Shown: positions 16,235 through 26,350, numbered from the stretch's first letter. The stretch is DNA of 64,000 nucleotides from Pedobacter cryoconitis (GCA_019352875.1 JAAAFW010000006.1:451743-515742); one strand, 5' to 3'. The notes: generated by a model not told the origin, from the letters alone. Numbers and translations: made by a program.

Positions 16235-18841
16235 TTACGTAGTCTGTTTTTTACTGTTCAGAAAAACAAATTTGTTATCGAACATATCCAGTTTTATCCT
16301 ACTGTCCTTATCGATATTTCCGGCAAGGATTTCTTTGGAAAGTTCATTCAATATTTTCTTCTGTATAACTCTTTTTAGTGGTCTTGCACCAAACTGAGGG
16401 TCATAACCGAGTTCTGCAAGCCAGTCAAGTGCTTCAGGACTTGCTTCAATTTCAACACCCATTTCTGCAAGACTATCCTGAACATGTCTGAACTGTAAAG
16501 CTGCAATATCACGTACCTCTTTCCTGTTCAGCGGTGTAAACATAATCAGTTCATCAATCCTGTTCAGGAACTCCGGTCTGATCGTTTGTTTTAGTAATTC
16601 AAACAACTCATTCTTTGTTTTGGCAACAATTTCATCATGATTACTTTCATCCAGGTCTTTAAAGTTTTCCTGAATCAAATGAGAACCAATATTGGAGGTC
16701 ATAATGATAATGGTATTTTTAAAGTTAACCAGTCTGCCTTTGTTATCGGTCAGCCTGCCATCATCCAGGACTTGTAAAAGGATGTTGAATACATCCGGAT
16801 GAGCTTTCTCAATCTCATCCAGCAATACCACTGAATATGGTTTACGTCTGACTGCTTCAGTTAACTGACCACCTTCATCATAACCTACATATCCCGGAGG
16901 CGCACCGATTAATCTGGATACCGAATGCCTTTCCTGATATTCACTCATATCTATACGGGTCAACGCATTATCATCGTTGAAAAGGAACTCCGCAAGTGCT
17001 TTAGCCAACTCTGTTTTACCTACACCAGTTGTACCCAGGAAAATGAAGGAACCGATTGGTTTTCTTTTATCCTGTAAACCGGCTCTAGACCGTCTGATCG
17101 CATCCGAAATAGCTTCAATTGCTTCTTCCTGGCCGGCAACTCTTTTATGCAGTTCATCTTCCAGATGTAGCAATTTCTCCCGTTCGCTGGATACAAGCCT
17201 GGTTACAGGAATTCCTGTCCAACGGGCTACTACTCCGGCGATATCTTCTGCAGTTACTTCTTCTTTAAGCATTCTGCCTTCTCCCTGCTGCGATTCAAGT
17301 GTGACTTTCAAAGCTTCTACTTTATCCTGGGATTCTTTGATTTTACCATAGCGGATCTCTGCTACTTTACCGTAATCTCCGGCACGTTCTGCCTGTTCTG
17401 CTTCAAGTTTGTAGTTCTCTATCTTTTCGAGTTCGCTGTTAATACCATCTACCACATCTTTTTCACCCTGCCACTTAGCTCTCAACTCATCACGTTCTGC
17501 GGAAAGGTTAGCGATTTCCTCACCAAGAGATTGTACTTTCTTATCATCATTTTCTCTCCTGATAGCCTCACGTTCAATCTCCAGCTGCATGATCTTTCTG
17601 TCCAGCTCATCCACATTCTCTGGTACGCTATCCATTTCAAGGCGAAGTTTTGATGCTGCTTCGTCCATCAAATCAATTGCTTTATCTGGTAAGAAGCGGT
17701 CTGAAATATAACGTTGTGACAATTCCACTGCTGCGATAATAGCTTCGTCTTTAATGGTCACTTTATGGTGTGTTTCGTATCTCTCTTTCAGTCCGCGTAG
17801 AATAGAAATCGCATCCTGAGTATCTGGCTCATCGACAATTACTTTCTGGAAACGACGCTCCAGTGCTTTATCTTTTTCTATATATTTCTGATACTCATTT
17901 AATGTTGTTGCGCCTATGGCTCTTAGCTCGCCACGCGCCAGCGCTGGTTTCAGAATATTAGCCGCATCCATCGCGCCTTCACCACCACCGGCACCAACCA
18001 AAGTGTGAATTTCATCAATGAACAGGATAATGTCTCCTTCGCTCTGCGTAACTTCTTTGATCACGGCTTTAAGTCTTTCTTCGAATTCGCCTTTGTATTT
18101 GGCTCCGGCAACTAAAGCACCCATGTCTAAAGAGAACACAGTTTTTGATTTCAGATTCTCAGGTATATCACCTTTGATAATCCTAAATGCAATACCTTCA
18201 GCAATAGCTGTTTTACCGACTCCGGGTTCTCCAATCAGGATCGGATTATTTTTAGTCCTTCTGGACAGAATCTGAATTACACGGCGAATTTCTTCATCCC
18301 TTCCGATTACCGGATCAAGTTTACCTGACTCTGCATATTCATTGAGATTCCGCGCATATTTATTTAAAGCATTATAACTCGCTTCTGCATTCTGATCAGT
18401 AACACGGTTATCACCGCGTAGCGATACAATGGCTGTTTTTAAGTCTTTTTCATTAACTCCCTGTTCTTTTAGCAATTTAGAGGTCTGGTCGTTAACAGCC
18501 AGAATACCCAATAGCAGGTGTTCTACGGAAACGAATTCATCCTTAAACTCTTTCAGATAGGATTGCGCTTTCTGTAAGGCAGAATTGGCTCCGGAAGAAA
18601 GATATCCATTACTGCCACTTACCTTGGGGTATTTCGCAATCTGGGTATCAAGCTGCTGGTTAAGTATGTTCAGGTTAACGTTCAGCTTCTTTAATACATA
18701 CGAAACGACATTTTCGTCAACAGTGAGCAGACCTTTTAACAGGTGCGCTGTCTCAATAGCCTGTTGCTGATTGCCCTGGGCTATTTCGGAAGCCTGTTGA
18801 ACTGCTTCCTGGGCTTTTATCGTAAAGTTGTTAAAGTTCAT
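16235..18841 (-). CDS. clpB: ATP-dependent disaggregase ClpB
   Basis: This is an 868-residue Hsp100 chaperone that threads aggregated proteins through a hexameric pore together with DnaK. It has the N-terminal Clp repeat domain (residues 1-150), first AAA+ module with Walker [14 protein letters not shown] and Walker [11 protein letters not shown], and the long coiled-coil M-domain (about 410-530). The second AAA+ module has [16 protein letters not shown] and [15 protein letters not shown]. Pore-loop tyrosines are in [12 protein letters not shown] and GYVGYDEGG. Length matches the family. It is a single gene with its own terminator. No CIRCE or clear heat-shock promoter was recognised upstream. 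Confidence 0.97.
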   Translation of the reverse strand: MNFNNFTIKAQEAVQQASEIAQGNQQQAIETAHLLKGLLTVDENVVSYVLKKLNVNLNILNQQLDTQIAKYPKVSGSNGYLSSGANSALQKAQSYLKEFKDEFVSVEHLLLGILAVNDQTSKLLKEQGVNEKDLKTAIVSLRGDNRVTDQNAEASYNALNKYARNLNEYAESGKLDPVIGRDEEIRRVIQILSRRTKNNPILIGEPGVGKTAIAEGIAFRIIKGDIPENLKSKTVFSLDMGALVAGAKYKGEFEERLKAVIKEVTQSEGDIILFIDEIHTLVGAGGGEGAMDAANILKPALARGELRAIGATTLNEYQKYIEKDKALERRFQKVIVDEPDTQDAISILRGLKERYETHHKVTIKDEAIIAAVELSQRYISDRFLPDKAIDLMDEAASKLRLEMDSVPENVDELDRKIMQLEIEREAIRRENDDKKVQSLGEEIANLSAERDELRAKWQGEKDVVDGINSELEKIENYKLEAEQAERAGDYGKVAEIRYGKIKESQDKVEALKVTLESQQGEGRMLKEEVTAEDIAGVVARWTGIPVTRLVSSEREKLLHLEDELHKRVAGQEEAIEAISDAIRRSRAGLQDKRKPIGSFIFLGTTGVGKTELAKALAEFLFNDDNALTRIDMSEYQERHSVSRLIGAPPGYVGYDEGGQLTEAVRRKPYSVVLLDEIEKAHPDVFNILLQVLDDGRLTDNKGRLVNFKNTIIIMTSNIGSHLIQENFKDLDESNHDEIVAKTKNELFELLKQTIRPEFLNRIDELIMFTPLNRKEVRDIAALQFRHVQDSLAEMGVEIEASPEALDWLAELGYDPQFGARPLKRVIQKKILNELSKEILAGNIDKDSRIKLDMFDNKFVFLNSKKQTT

Positions 18842-19144
18842 ACTGCTTTGCGCTCAAAATAAATGCCACATCAAAATTAGGATGAAAGACTGATAAAATG
18901 TCATTTAACGATATTTTATACTGAATAAATGTCTGATTTTAAGTTGTTTGTACTGAATTTTTGTCTGGATTACAATCTGGTTTGAAGATTTCCTGTTTTC
19001 GGGTCGGCATTGTTGTCCCCGAAACAGGTTGATTTGAAATGATTTGGCTGGATTAGAAGGTTTTGCAGATAAGCTTACAATATTCTGCTTTTTTATTAAT
19101 CTGGATTGATTTCCTTTGCACCTGATTTTAGGAAGATATATTTA
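18842..19144. other. Intergenic region with one hairpin
   Basis: This region of about 300 bases separates divergent clpB and the exporter gene. It contains the inverted repeat CCTGTTTTCGGG (18992-19003) / CCCCGAAACAGG (19017-19028), which can pair over 12 positions with one bulge. No reading frame is convincing; the region presumably carries both promoters. Confidence 0.4.
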
Positions 19145-20053
19145 ATGAAAAAGAATGCAATAAAAGGGGCATTATTAGTTGGCCTTGGTGCATCCAGCTA
19201 TGGAGCACTCGCGACAGTAGTGAGGCTTGCCTACGACAAAGGTTTTACCACGGCCGAGGTTACAACTGCCCAGTTCAGTATTGGATTGACGGGTATGTTC
19301 CTGATTAACATGCTGATTGGGAAAAAAAGTGGGAATACCGAAAAAGTAACTGGCGGTTCCATCTGGAGGTTAATGCTGGGAGGCTGTTCTTTAGGGCTGA
19401 CCAGTGTCTTTTACTATTATGCAGTTAAATTTATACCGGTTTCGGTAGCTATTGTGCTATTGATGCAGTCCGTTTGGATGGGACTGCTACTGGAAGCCGT
19501 ACTAGATAAAAAAGTTCCTTCAGGGCTCAAAATTCTATCTACGGTAATTGTGTTGCTGGGAACTGCTTTCGCAACAAATATTTTCTCTGATGTGCATGCC
19601 TTAAACTGGAAAGGAGTTGCCTGGGGTTTTGCCGCCGGAATGTCTTATACAATATCGCTTTACTCCTCAAACAGTATAGCTACACATCTTAAACCAATGC
19701 AGCGTAGTTTATGGATGCTACTAGGTGGTTTATGTATGATTGTACTGATCTTTGCATCTAATTCTTACGGTGATTTCAACTTCGGTATTTTCTGGCCCTG
19801 GGGTTTATTTCTGGCATTTTTCGGAACGATTCTACCACCTTTGTTATTCACGAGCGGAATGCCTCTAACGGGTATCAGCCTGGGAACTATCGTAGCGTCA
19901 ATTGAACTTCCGGTCTCTGTGATGTTTGCTTTTATCCTATTGAAAGAACCGGTAAACCTTACCCAATGGTTGGGCATTGCCCTGATTATTTTTGCAATTG
20001 TACTGATGAACGTCAAAAATATAATTCAATCCAGACAGGACGCCCGCTCCTGA
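19145..20053 (+). CDS. EamA/DMT-family transporter
   Basis: This 302-residue inner-membrane protein has ten predicted helices in two EamA repeats (about residues 8-140 and 155-290), the drug/metabolite transporter layout. Typical elements are LMQSVWMGLLLEAVL at the end of repeat one and SIELPVSVMFAFILLKEPVN at the end of repeat two. The start at 19145 (MKKNAIKGALLVGLG) places the first helix at the N-terminus; the upstream in-frame ATG at 19106 would add an unlikely leader. The substrate is unknown. It is followed after 34 bases by the nuclease gene and may be co-transcribed. Confidence 0.85.
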   Translation: MKKNAIKGALLVGLGASSYGALATVVRLAYDKGFTTAEVTTAQFSIGLTGMFLINMLIGKKSGNTEKVTGGSIWRLMLGGCSLGLTSVFYYYAVKFIPVSVAIVLLMQSVWMGLLLEAVLDKKVPSGLKILSTVIVLLGTAFATNIFSDVHALNWKGVAWGFAAGMSYTISLYSSNSIATHLKPMQRSLWMLLGGLCMIVLIFASNSYGDFNFGIFWPWGLFLAFFGTILPPLLFTSGMPLTGISLGTIVASIELPVSVMFAFILLKEPVNLTQWLGIALIIFAIVLMNVKNIIQSRQDARS

Positions 20054-20087
20054 TCTATTTTTTGTGCTATTCCCCTAATATTATTTA

Positions 20088-20894
20088 ATGAAGAAGTTCC
20101 TTTTATTATTTTTATTCCTGATCAATATTTCTGCTTTTGGTCAGACGATCCAGGTTTGTTCCTGGAACCTGCAGAATTTCGGTAAATCTAAAACCGATGA
20201 ACAAATTACTTTTATAGCCAAAACCCTCCGGGATTATGATATCATAGCCATACAGGAAGTTGTGGCCGGGCCAGGCGGCCCTCAGGCTGTAGCCAGACTT
20301 CATGATGCGCTAAATAGAACCGGTGCCAAATGGGATTATACGATTAGTCACGGGACATCCGGAGACAGATACAGTAAAGAGCGTTATGCTTACTTATGGA
20401 AAACGAGTAAAACTTCTTTGGCAGGAGAGCCCTGGCTTGAAAGAAAATACAATCTGGAGATTAACAGGGAGCCGTATATGGCAAGATTTAAATTGGGTAA
20501 AAAACAATTTACCCTGGCTAGTCTGCATGCTGTGCCCAAGGCTAAGCAGCCGGAGACAGAGATTAAATATTTGCAGTACCTACCAGCTGTTTACCCATCT
20601 GATGTTTTGATTTTTCTGGGAGATTTTAACGTTCCGGAATCTCATACTGTTTTTAATCCTTTAAAGAAGATGGGGTATCCACCTGCTTTCCAAAAGCAGA
20701 AAACGACCTTGAGACAAAAATGTATCCAGGGTGATTGCCTGGCTTCAGCTTACGATAATTTCTTTTATCAGAAGGCTTTTATTAATTGTATTAATACCGG
20801 CGTTATACATTTCTATACTGCTTTCGAAGATTTAAAGACCGCAAGAAAAATATCAGACCATTTACCGGTATATTTTAAATTCAGCATGCTATAG
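20088..20894 (+). CDS. Secreted endonuclease/exonuclease/phosphatase-family protein
   Basis: This 268-residue protein has a signal peptide (MKKFLLLFLFLINISAFGQ). The mature part has the DNase I-like EEP fold: SWNLQNFGKSKTDEQ (metal Asn), IIAIQEV (metal Glu), SLHAVPKAK (catalytic His region), LIFLGDFNVPES (GDFN motif) and the C-terminal SDHLPVYFKF (catalytic Asp-His). All core residues are present. Two cysteines near KCIQGDCLAS may form a disulfide. Export suggests degradation of extracellular DNA or a phosphodiester substrate. It ends at a very strong terminator. Confidence 0.88.
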   Translation: MKKFLLLFLFLINISAFGQTIQVCSWNLQNFGKSKTDEQITFIAKTLRDYDIIAIQEVVAGPGGPQAVARLHDALNRTGAKWDYTISHGTSGDRYSKERYAYLWKTSKTSLAGEPWLERKYNLEINREPYMARFKLGKKQFTLASLHAVPKAKQPETEIKYLQYLPAVYPSDVLIFLGDFNVPESHTVFNPLKKMGYPPAFQKQKTTLRQKCIQGDCLASAYDNFFYQKAFINCINTGVIHFYTAFEDLKTARKISDHLPVYFKFSML

Positions 20895-20932
20895 CGTTGT
20901 GAATCGGGGTTTGCAGTAATACGATAGAAATT

Positions 20933-20980
20933 CAGGGCATAAAAAAAGCTGATCTATAGATCAGCTTTTTTTATGCCCTG
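20933..20980. terminator. Perfect 48-base palindromic bidirectional terminator
   Basis: The 24 bases from 20933 are the exact reverse complement of the 24 from 20957 (core AGCTGATCTA / TAGATCAGCT flanked by A7 and T7). It serves the convergent nuclease and SRPBCC genes. Confidence 0.92.
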
Positions 20981-21007
20981 AAAAGGCGATATTTGAATAT
21001 TGTGATA

Positions 21008-21406
21008 TTACGCTAATATTTCTGCTAGTCTGCTTGTCTGATGATCGGCAAGTTTTTGTAACGGGCCTGCTGCCAGCATTTTCATCATCATGTTCAGATC
21101 TGCCGATATAATATGTGTTGCGGTAGTTGTCCCGTCTCCATTATCGGCCACAGTCCATTTCAACTCCAGATCAAAAGGTGCTTCTTCACTGGGAATAGCA
21201 ATCAGTTCCTGGTTTTCAATACGGTTTGAAATCTTTAACGCAAGCTTAGCCATATTCTGGATCGTAAAACTGGCTTCATCTTTTGTAGACGTCCAGTTAT
21301 AGATATTCTCAGGCATCAGCTGCTGGTGATTATTCATGTCTGCTAAAAAAGCATACACTTGCTCTATAGGACGATTAATAGTGGCAACACTTTCAATTAC
21401 AGTCAT
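21008..21406 (-). CDS. SRPBCC-family (START-like) protein
   Basis: This protein of about 132 residues has the polyketide-cyclase/START-like helix-grip fold. The start MTVIESVATINRPIEQVYAFLADMNNHQQLMPE is typical of the superfamily, and the C-terminal long helix (MMMKMLAAGPLQKLADHQ) follows the beta-sheet. A start at 21433 would overlap pyrE by 20 bases; 21406 lies 8 bases past its stop. It binds a hydrophobic ligand or acts as a carrier, but no ligand can be named. It is probably the second gene of a pyrE transcript. Confidence 0.75.
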   Translation of the reverse strand: MTVIESVATINRPIEQVYAFLADMNNHQQLMPENIYNWTSTKDEASFTIQNMAKLALKISNRIENQELIAIPSEEAPFDLELKWTVADNGDGTTTATHIISADLNMMMKMLAAGPLQKLADHQTSRLAEILA

Positions 21407-21413
21407 CTTTAAA

Positions 21414-22073
21414 CTAGTTTTTTTGGTCTGCATTTTTACCCCATTCTGCAGGGTTCCTTCTCCATTGGTTTAACAAATCTACATCACTCTGCGCGATGAA
21501 GCTGTTTTCCGCAGCATATTGAATTAATGTATTGTAATTAGATAATGTAGCAAAGCGACATTTAGCTTCTTTAAAATTCTCCTCTGCGATATCAAAACCG
21601 TAGGTGAAAATAGAAACTAATCCGGCTACAGATAATCCTGCATCTTTCAATGCCTGAACTGCCTGAAGACTGCTCTTACCTGTAGAAACAAGATCTTCGA
21701 CAACAACTACACGCTGTCCCTCAATGATCTCACCTTCGATCAGGCTACCTGTTCCATGTTCTTTCGCTTTCGCTCTTACGTAAGCGAATGGAAGACCTAA
21801 TTCCTGTGCAACCAGGACGCCCTGAGGTATTCCTGCAGTCGCAACACCGGCTATCAGATCTACCGATCCGAATTCTTCCTGAATAAGCTGGGTAAGTTTT
21901 TGTCGGATGTATGTTCGTACTGAGGGATGGGAGAGCGTCACCCTATTATCGCAATAAATTGGAGATTTCCAGCCTGATGCCCAGGTAAAGGGGTTATTTG
22001 GCTGTAATTTTATTGCTTTAATTTGAAGTAAAAATTCAGCTACCTTTAATTCAATATCACTTTTATTATACAT
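21414..22073 (-). CDS. pyrE: Orotate phosphoribosyltransferase
   Basis: This 219-residue enzyme of UMP biosynthesis joins orotate and PRPP to give OMP. It shows FTWASGWKSPIYCDNR (orotate-binding region), the catalytic-loop lysines in VRAKAKEHGTG and the PRPP motif VVVVEDLVSTGKSSLQA (about residues 120-136). Length matches family members. Translated from its own start MYNKSDIELKVAEFLL, it is followed closely by the SRPBCC gene. Confidence 0.95.
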   Translation of the reverse strand: MYNKSDIELKVAEFLLQIKAIKLQPNNPFTWASGWKSPIYCDNRVTLSHPSVRTYIRQKLTQLIQEEFGSVDLIAGVATAGIPQGVLVAQELGLPFAYVRAKAKEHGTGSLIEGEIIEGQRVVVVEDLVSTGKSSLQAVQALKDAGLSVAGLVSIFTYGFDIAEENFKEAKCRFATLSNYNTLIQYAAENSFIAQSDVDLLNQWRRNPAEWGKNADQKN

Positions 22074-22250
22074 GCTCCAAAATTACTCAAAATAATAGCT
22101 TTATTCCATAAAGCATCTGTTCTTTTTTTGCCAGTAATTGATACTCAGGGGTATAATTGCTAAATAGTCTGGTTTCGCAAAAAATATGCATTGACTTTGC
22201 GCAGCATACAGAATTTATCTACTTTTATTTTCTGATTTTAAATTATAAAC

Positions 22251-22877
22251 ATGAAAACTTACAGGATCTATATCAATAATAATGCGCTGATTATTAGTAA
22301 CCAATTACCGGTAATGAACGTTCCTGTACAGGAAATACCTGTAAAAGGATTTAACTTTCTGAACTTTTACGCACAGCTCGACCTTGCCGGAAATAAACAT
22401 TATATATTGCTTACTGAGGATACCAAAGCAGTTTTCAAACAGTTGAAAAGTAGCTGTACACTAGTTAAAGCCGCCGGTGGCCTGGTTAAAAATGCAAAAG
22501 ACGGATATCTCTTTATATACCGCAATAAAAAATGGGACCTGCCAAAAGGTAAAGTCGAAAAAGGCGAGGGAATGCGTGAAGCAGGATGGCGTGAGGTAGA
22601 GGAGGAATGTGGTGTTAAAGTATGGAAGAGTGGTAAAAAGCTGTGCAGAACTTACCATATCTATGTTTTAGGTAACAAGTTAGCCCTGAAAAAAACAAAT
22701 TGGTACGCAATGACTGTCAAAGGTATTCCTGTATTAGTCCCGCAAAGGGAAGAAGGTATTACCAAAGCCGAGTGGCTTAGCGCAGATCAGGTTGGTGCTG
22801 TTTTGGAAAATACCTATCCGTCAATTATGGATGTGATGGAAGCAGGAAATCTGACAGCAGACCGCCTGCTCCAATAA
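22251..22877 (+). CDS. Nudix hydrolase
   Basis: This 208-residue protein has a Nudix box beginning at GKVEKGEGMREAGWREV and ending VEEECGV (about residues 102-124), which fits Gx5Ex7REUxEExGU completely. An N-terminal ~75-residue domain precedes it. The entry loop LFIYRNKKWDLPKGK is typical of Nudix enzymes that act on dinucleoside polyphosphates or diphosphoinositols. The substrate is not predictable. Its stop is 8 bases from the convergent coaD stop and no terminator is visible between them. Confidence 0.88.
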   Translation: MKTYRIYINNNALIISNQLPVMNVPVQEIPVKGFNFLNFYAQLDLAGNKHYILLTEDTKAVFKQLKSSCTLVKAAGGLVKNAKDGYLFIYRNKKWDLPKGKVEKGEGMREAGWREVEEECGVKVWKSGKKLCRTYHIYVLGNKLALKKTNWYAMTVKGIPVLVPQREEGITKAEWLSADQVGAVLENTYPSIMDVMEAGNLTADRLLQ

Positions 22878-22885
22878 TTATAGCC

Positions 22886-23356
22886 TTAGGCCTGTGGGAG
22901 GAAGGGAAATGCTTCCTTCGGCAGGAAAGGGGTAACATCACCATGGTTTCGCAAAATATCCCTGACTATGGTAGAGCTGACTGCCGAATACTCAGGTTTG
23001 CTCAGTATAAATATAGTTTCCACTTCCGGCATCATTGTCTGATTAATCTGTGAAATAGCCCTTTCATATTCAAAATCACCAACAGAACGAATTCCCCGGA
23101 TCATATAAGTAGCATTGATCTTTCTGCAAAAATCGACAGTAAGTCCTTCATAAGACTGTACGTCTACATTGTCAAAGCCATGGAATACAGCTTTCACGAT
23201 TTGTTGTCTAACCTCTCCGGATAAGAAGCTTTGTTTGGAGCTGTTCAAACCGATACCGACTATTATTTTATCAAATAAAGGCAATGCGCGTTTAAGAATG
23301 TCCGCATGTGCAATGGTCAGCGGATCAAATGAGCCAGGGAAAAGTGCTATTTTCAT
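22886..23356 (-). CDS. coaD: Phosphopantetheine adenylyltransferase
   Basis: This 156-residue enzyme carries out the penultimate step of coenzyme A synthesis, adenylating 4'-phosphopantetheine. It has the nucleotidyltransferase start MKIALFPGSFDPLTIAHADI (with the TxxH motif), the IVGIGLNSSKQ loop, MIRGIRSVGDFEYE and the C-terminal SSTIVRDILRNHGDV. Length is normal. It is downstream of rsmD with a 9-base gap; the rsmD-coaD pairing is widespread in bacteria. Confidence 0.95.
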   Translation of the reverse strand: MKIALFPGSFDPLTIAHADILKRALPLFDKIIVGIGLNSSKQSFLSGEVRQQIVKAVFHGFDNVDVQSYEGLTVDFCRKINATYMIRGIRSVGDFEYERAISQINQTMMPEVETIFILSKPEYSAVSSTIVRDILRNHGDVTPFLPKEAFPFLPQA

Positions 23357-23365
23357 GGGATATGC

Positions 23366-23905
23366 TTAAGGGATATGGTTGAAAAAGCTGAAAGAAGAAT
23401 TTCCGTATCGTCTGGTCTCCGTATAACCCGGCTGATTATTCAGCTTTAGAAACGATGGGTGTTCTACCACAAGTAATCCATTTTCGGTTAGTAATTGCTT
23501 TTGCGCAACGAGCTCCGGAATGCGTGGGATAGTGGGCAAATCATAAGGAGGGTCGGCGAAAATTATCTGATATTTTCCGTTATGCTGCTCGAGAAACTTG
23601 AATACATCTGCTTTCTGCAAATTAATACCTTCGAGTTTATAATGGTCTATTACAGATTTTATCCAGTGGATACAGCCTGAATGTTTGTCTACAGACGTAA
23701 CGGATTTAATTCCTCTGGAAACAAATTCTATACTGATATTTCCCGTTCCGCAGAACAAGTCCAGGACATCACAATTATCAAAATCGTAAGTGTTATAGAG
23801 GATATTGAACAAGGCCTCTTTAGCCATGTCGGTGGTCGGTCTTACCGGAAGGCTGGCAGGTGCATTCATCCTGATACCCTTGAGTGATCCTCCGATTATA
23901 CGCAT
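23366..23905 (-). CDS. rsmD: 16S rRNA (guanine966-N2)-methyltransferase
   Basis: This 179-residue SAM-dependent methyltransferase modifies G966 of 16S rRNA. It contains MRIIGGSLKGIRMNAP, RPTTDMAKEALFNIL, the SAM motif VLDLFCGTGNISIEF and the catalytic FADPPYDLP (N/DPPY). Its start overlaps the end of the DUF3822 gene by ten bases and coaD follows after 9 bases, forming a three-gene operon. Confidence 0.95.
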   Translation of the reverse strand: MRIIGGSLKGIRMNAPASLPVRPTTDMAKEALFNILYNTYDFDNCDVLDLFCGTGNISIEFVSRGIKSVTSVDKHSGCIHWIKSVIDHYKLEGINLQKADVFKFLEQHNGKYQIIFADPPYDLPTIPRIPELVAQKQLLTENGLLVVEHPSFLKLNNQPGYTETRRYGNSSFSFFNHIP

Positions 23906-24729
23906 AAGTCAAAAGCTATTAAACTGCTATAATAATGTCCTGGCATATCATCTAATATGGCGTGGTCTATATCGCCTGCAGGAGGCTGTGTAAAGTTAAT
24001 CTGGCTGAAGTATTTTAAGAGGCAATTATAGGTATCATCATTTTCATGAATGATTCCACTCAACTGCAGCTGGATGATCTTGGTATCGAGTTTAAGCTGT
24101 TTTATGATCAGTAACAGAAAATAATTGAATTCATCTGTGTTTTCGAATTCAAAACTATTGAGATAAACAAGCTTTCCATTTTCAAGGACAACGGCATGAA
24201 ACGAACCTGCAGTAAAGTCGAGTGATAAGCTGCTTGTATCGGAATGGCCTGCTAAAGCCAGGGCAGGTGCATGCTGATCGAATAACTCAGCTCCCGGCAG
24301 ATGATCTTCCAGTAACTTTACAGTAGACTTTTCAATATTGAACACGGAAGTAAATCCAAATTCTTTACAAGGGCGTGTATAAAGATTTCCTGAAAGTCCG
24401 GACGGAAAAAAATTACTGTACTCGGCGGCTTTTTCCGGTTGGTAAACAGCATCTGGTACACTCAGGTGATAAGCGGTATAAACTGCAGCTCTGATTTTTT
24501 GAAACGGAAGCTGCAGATAGCTGTCATTCTTAAGCGTATGCAGCAGAGCTCCTGCAGCCGGATCACATTCCTGCATATCGAAGACCGCCTTCAATTGTCT
24601 TTTCTCCACATCTATTATCGCGTAAGAAAGACTGTCTCCGGTTATTTTCATTAGCAAGTTGCAGGACGAGGCAGTCTGTGGATCAAACTCCGGATCTACC
24701 AAAAGTATACTGTTTTTGCTCTTATTCAT
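23896..24729 (-). CDS. DUF3822-family protein
   Basis: This protein of about 277 residues belongs to the Bacteroidota DUF3822 family, which has a split actin/ASKHA-like look: two similar halves with strand-rich segments such as YAIIDVEKRQLKAVFDM and HAVVLENGKLVYLNSFEF. It regularly lies beside rsmD and coaD. Function is unknown. The start at 24729 leaves 52 bases to the divergent helicase start; an alternative at 24762 would leave only 19. Confidence 0.75.
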   Translation of the reverse strand: MNKSKNSILLVDPEFDPQTASSCNLLMKITGDSLSYAIIDVEKRQLKAVFDMQECDPAAGALLHTLKNDSYLQLPFQKIRAAVYTAYHLSVPDAVYQPEKAAEYSNFFPSGLSGNLYTRPCKEFGFTSVFNIEKSTVKLLEDHLPGAELFDQHAPALALAGHSDTSSLSLDFTAGSFHAVVLENGKLVYLNSFEFENTDEFNYFLLLIIKQLKLDTKIIQLQLSGIIHENDDTYNCLLKYFSQINFTQPPAGDIDHAILDDMPGHYYSSLIAFDLCV

Positions 24730-24781
24730 CTTAGCAAAATTAATTTTTTTTTCTATAACCACACCATTGCATATTTGTAAA

Positions 24782-26233
24782 ATGGATAATGCAGTATTAA
24801 TTGCCAGTTCTTACCAGTACGAGCCCACAGCTGAACAACTGAATTTTTGTGAACAGGTGGCTTCATTCCTCACCGGGCGGGTGGATCAACGTTGTTTTAT
24901 ATTAAAGGGATATGCAGGGACGGGGAAAACGACTTCAATTGCAGCGTTGGTAAAAGCTTTGCCCCGTTTCAAAATGCGCAGTGTATTGCTTGCGCCAACG
25001 GGTAGGGCCGCGAAAGTGATGCGGAATTATTCAGGCAGAACGGCATTGACAGTGCACAAGCGTATCTACAGAAAAAGATCGGCAGTTTCTACCGAAATGG
25101 CTTTTCAATTAGCACCAAACCTTGCTGAGAATACACTCTTTATTGTCGATGAAGCATCTATGATTGCTGATGAATGGAATTCCAAAAGCGGATCGTCATT
25201 TCTGAAGGATATTGTGGATTATGTCTATAACGGAAAAAACTGTGCGGTTCTTTTTGTCGGCGACACAGCGCAGCTGCCTCCCGTGGGCAGCCTGGAGTCG
25301 CCCGCATTGAACAGAGATTATTTAGCCCAGACTTTCGGTTTTGAAGTATTTCATACGGAATTGAAAGAGGTAGTCAGGCAGGGAAGAGAATCTGGTATTC
25401 TCGCTAATGCTTCTATGCTTCGGGTATTAATTAATGAAATGGAACAGGAAGATGATCAAACTGAAGAAAAGACTTTGATACCAAAGTTTTTCACCAAAGG
25501 ATACAAGGATATTTTCAGGATGACCGGACTTAAAATGGTGGAAGGGCTGGAATATGCATATCGAAAATTTGAAATGGAAAATACATTGGTTGTGTGCCGT
25601 TCAAATAAATCGGCAAATATATATAACCAGCAGATTCGCACCAGATTATTATACCGGGAAGAGGAGCTTACCGGGGGTGACCAGATTATGATTGTTAGAA
25701 ATAACTATTTCTGGTTACCTGATAATGAGGCTGGCTCTTTCATCGCAAATGGTGATATGGCGAGAATTGTACGGGTGAGAAGGGAAGAGGAACGCTACGG
25801 TTTCCGGTTCGCAGAGGTACAGTTGGAGTTCTTTGATTATCCTGATGCAGGACAGATTACCTGCAAGGTTATGCTGGATACGCTTCAGGGTGAAACACCT
25901 AATTTGAGTTACGAGGATAGTAAAAAGTTGTTTGAAGGACTAACAGCCGATTATGAACACATCACAAATAAGCGCGAACGCATGCTGGCGATCAAGGCCG
26001 ACCCATTTTATAACGCGCTGCAAATTAAATTTGCTTATGCTGTAACCTGTCATAAAGCACAGGGCGGGCAGTGGGATGCTGTTTTTGTAGATCAGGGCTA
26101 CCTGACCGATGATATGATTGATATAGAGTTCCTCCGATGGCTATATACCGCTGTAACGCGTTCGCGGAAAGAACTCTTTCTGGTAAACTTCTCTGCAGGC
26201 CTCTTTGAAGAGGCTGCTGAAGATCAGTATTAA
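24782..26233 (+). CDS. RecD2/Dda-like superfamily 1 DNA helicase
   Basis: This 483-residue ATP-dependent 5'-3' helicase has Walker A LKGYAGTGKTTSIAAL, motif Ia LLAPTGRAAKVM, Walker B LFIVDEASMI and motif III VGDTAQLPPVGS. The C-terminal UvrD-like motifs are YAVTCHKAQGGQWDAV and WLYTAVTRSRKELFLVN. It lacks the long N-terminal domain of Firmicutes RecD2, so it is the short Bacteroidota form. The start at 24782 (MDNAVLIASS) is chosen because the upstream extension would run through the divergent gene. A role in recombination or replication repair is likely. Confidence 0.88.
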   Translation: MDNAVLIASSYQYEPTAEQLNFCEQVASFLTGRVDQRCFILKGYAGTGKTTSIAALVKALPRFKMRSVLLAPTGRAAKVMRNYSGRTALTVHKRIYRKRSAVSTEMAFQLAPNLAENTLFIVDEASMIADEWNSKSGSSFLKDIVDYVYNGKNCAVLFVGDTAQLPPVGSLESPALNRDYLAQTFGFEVFHTELKEVVRQGRESGILANASMLRVLINEMEQEDDQTEEKTLIPKFFTKGYKDIFRMTGLKMVEGLEYAYRKFEMENTLVVCRSNKSANIYNQQIRTRLLYREEELTGGDQIMIVRNNYFWLPDNEAGSFIANGDMARIVRVRREEERYGFRFAEVQLEFFDYPDAGQITCKVMLDTLQGETPNLSYEDSKKLFEGLTADYEHITNKRERMLAIKADPFYNALQIKFAYAVTCHKAQGGQWDAVFVDQGYLTDDMIDIEFLRWLYTAVTRSRKELFLVNFSAGLFEEAAEDQY

Positions 26234-26350
26234 CTATGCTTTTTTCTTACCGAAAGAAAAGTATAAAGCTAAAACACAAATAACTACGGTTAATACGAGC
26301 ATGATCGCTGTAATTTCGCCGTTTCCTAAAACTGAGCTAATAGTTGTCAT
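26234..26350 (-). CDS. Small single-pass membrane protein, 38 residues
   Basis: The leftward frame MTTISSVLGNGEITAI continues with one strong hydrophobic helix (MLVLTVVICVLALYFSF) and ends GKKKA. A purine-rich AAAGGATT lies just before the start. The positive-inside tail and helix look like a genuine small membrane protein. It converges directly on the helicase stop (stop codons adjacent). No function recognised. Confidence 0.65.
   Translation of the reverse strand: MTTISSVLGNGEITAIMLVLTVVICVLALYFSFGKKKA

Noticed and set aside
16977..18275. Rightward frames opposite clpB
   Set aside because: They are antisense shadows of a clear, conserved ClpB frame.
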